A DNA stretch of 64,000 bases from Acanthornis magna. Lineage: Eukaryota > Chordata > Aves > Passeriformes > Acanthizidae. The notes beneath the pieces were generated by a model, which saw nothing but the letters and a program-made list of their open reading frames with translations, had not been told where the DNA came from and ran no database searches. Below, in pieces: positions 62,961 through 64,000 of this stretch. How positions within the stretch are numbered: position 1 is the stretch's first letter; each line of letters begins with the position of its first letter. The stretch lies in assembly GCA_036785705.1 (NCBI GenBank), contig JAWUZG010000056.1, positions 5,023,001 through 5,087,000 on the forward strand, given 5' to 3'. The translations under genes were made by a program, and so were the position numbers.

Positions 62961-63432
62961 TTTTTTAAGATAAAGCAGCCAAAACTACCTCCCTCGGTTT
63001 ATAGCAGCCGGTGGAAAGCTGTGCAGTAAGCGAAAGTGCAGAGACCTCTGCATGTATTATGAGGAGAGAGGAAGATGATTTTTTTCCAAACTGAGAAAAT
63101 ATGCTCATATGGAACAGTATTTTTAGGTGTTTTGTGTTGCTACTTTGAGAACAGGTTTTATCTTCCCTTACTTAGTTTGGATTGCACGTCTGCCTTCCTG
63201 TTTGGAGGAGTAAAGAGAGTTGGTCATGGTAACTGTGAAATATGACACTACATTCATTTTTTAAAACTGTTTTTATATATGGTACAGTTAATTTCATCTG
63301 ACTAAATTGTGATTGCAGTTTGTTAGTGCTTTGTTTAATAAACTGCAGCTAATAATGTCATGACTATAACAACTAGTTCATAATATCACAAATATTGCTG
63401 TGAAACTCAGCGCATATTGCAACTTTAAAATC

Positions 63433-63458
63433 TCATGAAAAGCATAAAGCTTTCATGA
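63433..63458. repeat. inverted repeat TCATGAAA / TTTCATGA
   Basis: Exact 8-bp arms at 63433-63440 and 63451-63458 with a 10-bp spacer; the pairing can extend with one bulge. The same TTCATGAAA word recurs near 63567 in the same AT-rich tract. Confidence 0.7.
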
Positions 63459-64000
63459 AAATTTGCATTGCTTTTGAATAAACACCATTTTTTATATAAA
63501 ATTGTTATTTTTTTATCAGGTGAGACAAGATATGACTAGGCATGCTATTATGTTTATCCACCTATATTTCATGAAAACATATGGATTTCATGGCAGATTT
63601 TAGGAATATACTACTAGACTTGTACATCTATAAATGCTGTATCACTGTATTGTACATAATCCATAGGAGTTTAAATATGTAAAAATCCACAAGAGTTTAA
63701 GAAACATACTGTCCTACAGAAATTTTAACATAATAAAATAAAATGTGGAAACTTGAGAAAAGTAATTAATAAAAGCAGTGAAAGTTTGCACACCATGTTG
63801 AAAGCTCAACCCTACCCCCAAACTTAAAAGCTGTGAATGCATATGCCTCTGGTATTCAGGCTGCACTTCAGGCTGGGGCTGGGCTGCTCCCCATCTGAGG
63901 GCTGCTGAGGTGGGCCAGAGACCAGAGCTTTCCCTGATAGCTCAGGCAGGTTCCTAAACCCTGCAGCTGAGAGACTGTTATTTGTTGCTGTCTAATTCCC

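Larger units (their letters stand above)
58665..64000. other. intergenic DNA to the right end
   Basis: No gene is recognised. The stretch contains the GC-rich patch at 62.0-62.96 kb and the AT-rich tract with a hairpin at 63.2-63.8 kb, described separately. The longest antisense frame (167 codons, 62354-62857) lies in the GC-rich patch, where stop codons are naturally rare. Confidence 0.7.

Noticed and set aside
50736..64000. 3' end of POLR2M, the expected convergent neighbour
   Set aside because: No minus-strand frame resembles its acidic C-terminus; the gene is probably beyond the window.
1..64000. CRISPR array, provirus, rRNA or tRNA genes, bacterial-type operons
   Set aside because: No regularly spaced repeats, LTR pairs, cloverleaf-like sequence or prokaryotic gene layout was seen; the window is ordinary vertebrate DNA.

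Overview
This window is vertebrate nuclear DNA, most likely from a bird. The coding sequence is split into small exons with GT-AG introns, it encodes a retinaldehyde dehydrogenase almost identical to the avian and mammalian proteins, and repeats are sparse and old (a CR1-type LINE remnant, a MIR-type SINE, palindromic MITE-like debris, one long TG microsatellite). I cannot name the species. Several substitutions differ from the chicken protein as I remember it, so I would not assume chicken.

One gene explains the window: ALDH1A2 (RALDH2), on the + strand, the enzyme that makes retinoic acid from retinaldehyde in the embryo. Twelve coding exons can be read without a break from 19647 to the stop codon at 48608-48610. 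They sum to 1440 nt, or 479 codons plus stop. Adding the 39 residues that exon 1 encodes in the human gene gives 518, the human length. So these are exons 2-13, and exon 1 with the main promoter lies upstream of the window. Every splice site is GT-AG, and every junction restores the expected residue. The catalytic Glu286 and Cys320 and the NAD-binding motifs are intact.

Layout: 1-19646 is the 3' part of intron 1. It holds a 47-bp tandem duplication, an antisense CR1-like LINE relic, a (TG)25 microsatellite and a tract rich in homeodomain-like sites near 16.3-16.8 kb. 19647-48610 holds exons 2-13 and eleven introns of 130 bp to 8.8 kb. From 48611 to roughly 50.7 kb is the probable 3' UTR, with a perfect 14-bp hairpin at 49191-49231. 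From there to 64000 is intergenic DNA with a MIR relic, a MITE-like inverted repeat, a GC-rich but CpG-poor patch near 62-63 kb and an AT-rich tract at the end. I found no second gene, RNA gene, CRISPR array, provirus or intact transposon.

The observations most worth checking are a two-residue change (Ile245-Val246) in a segment conserved across ALDH1 and ALDH2, the 3' UTR hairpin, the A15/T15 complementary pair around exon 8, and the candidate enhancer tract in intron 1. Nothing here clearly amounts to a previously undescribed system.
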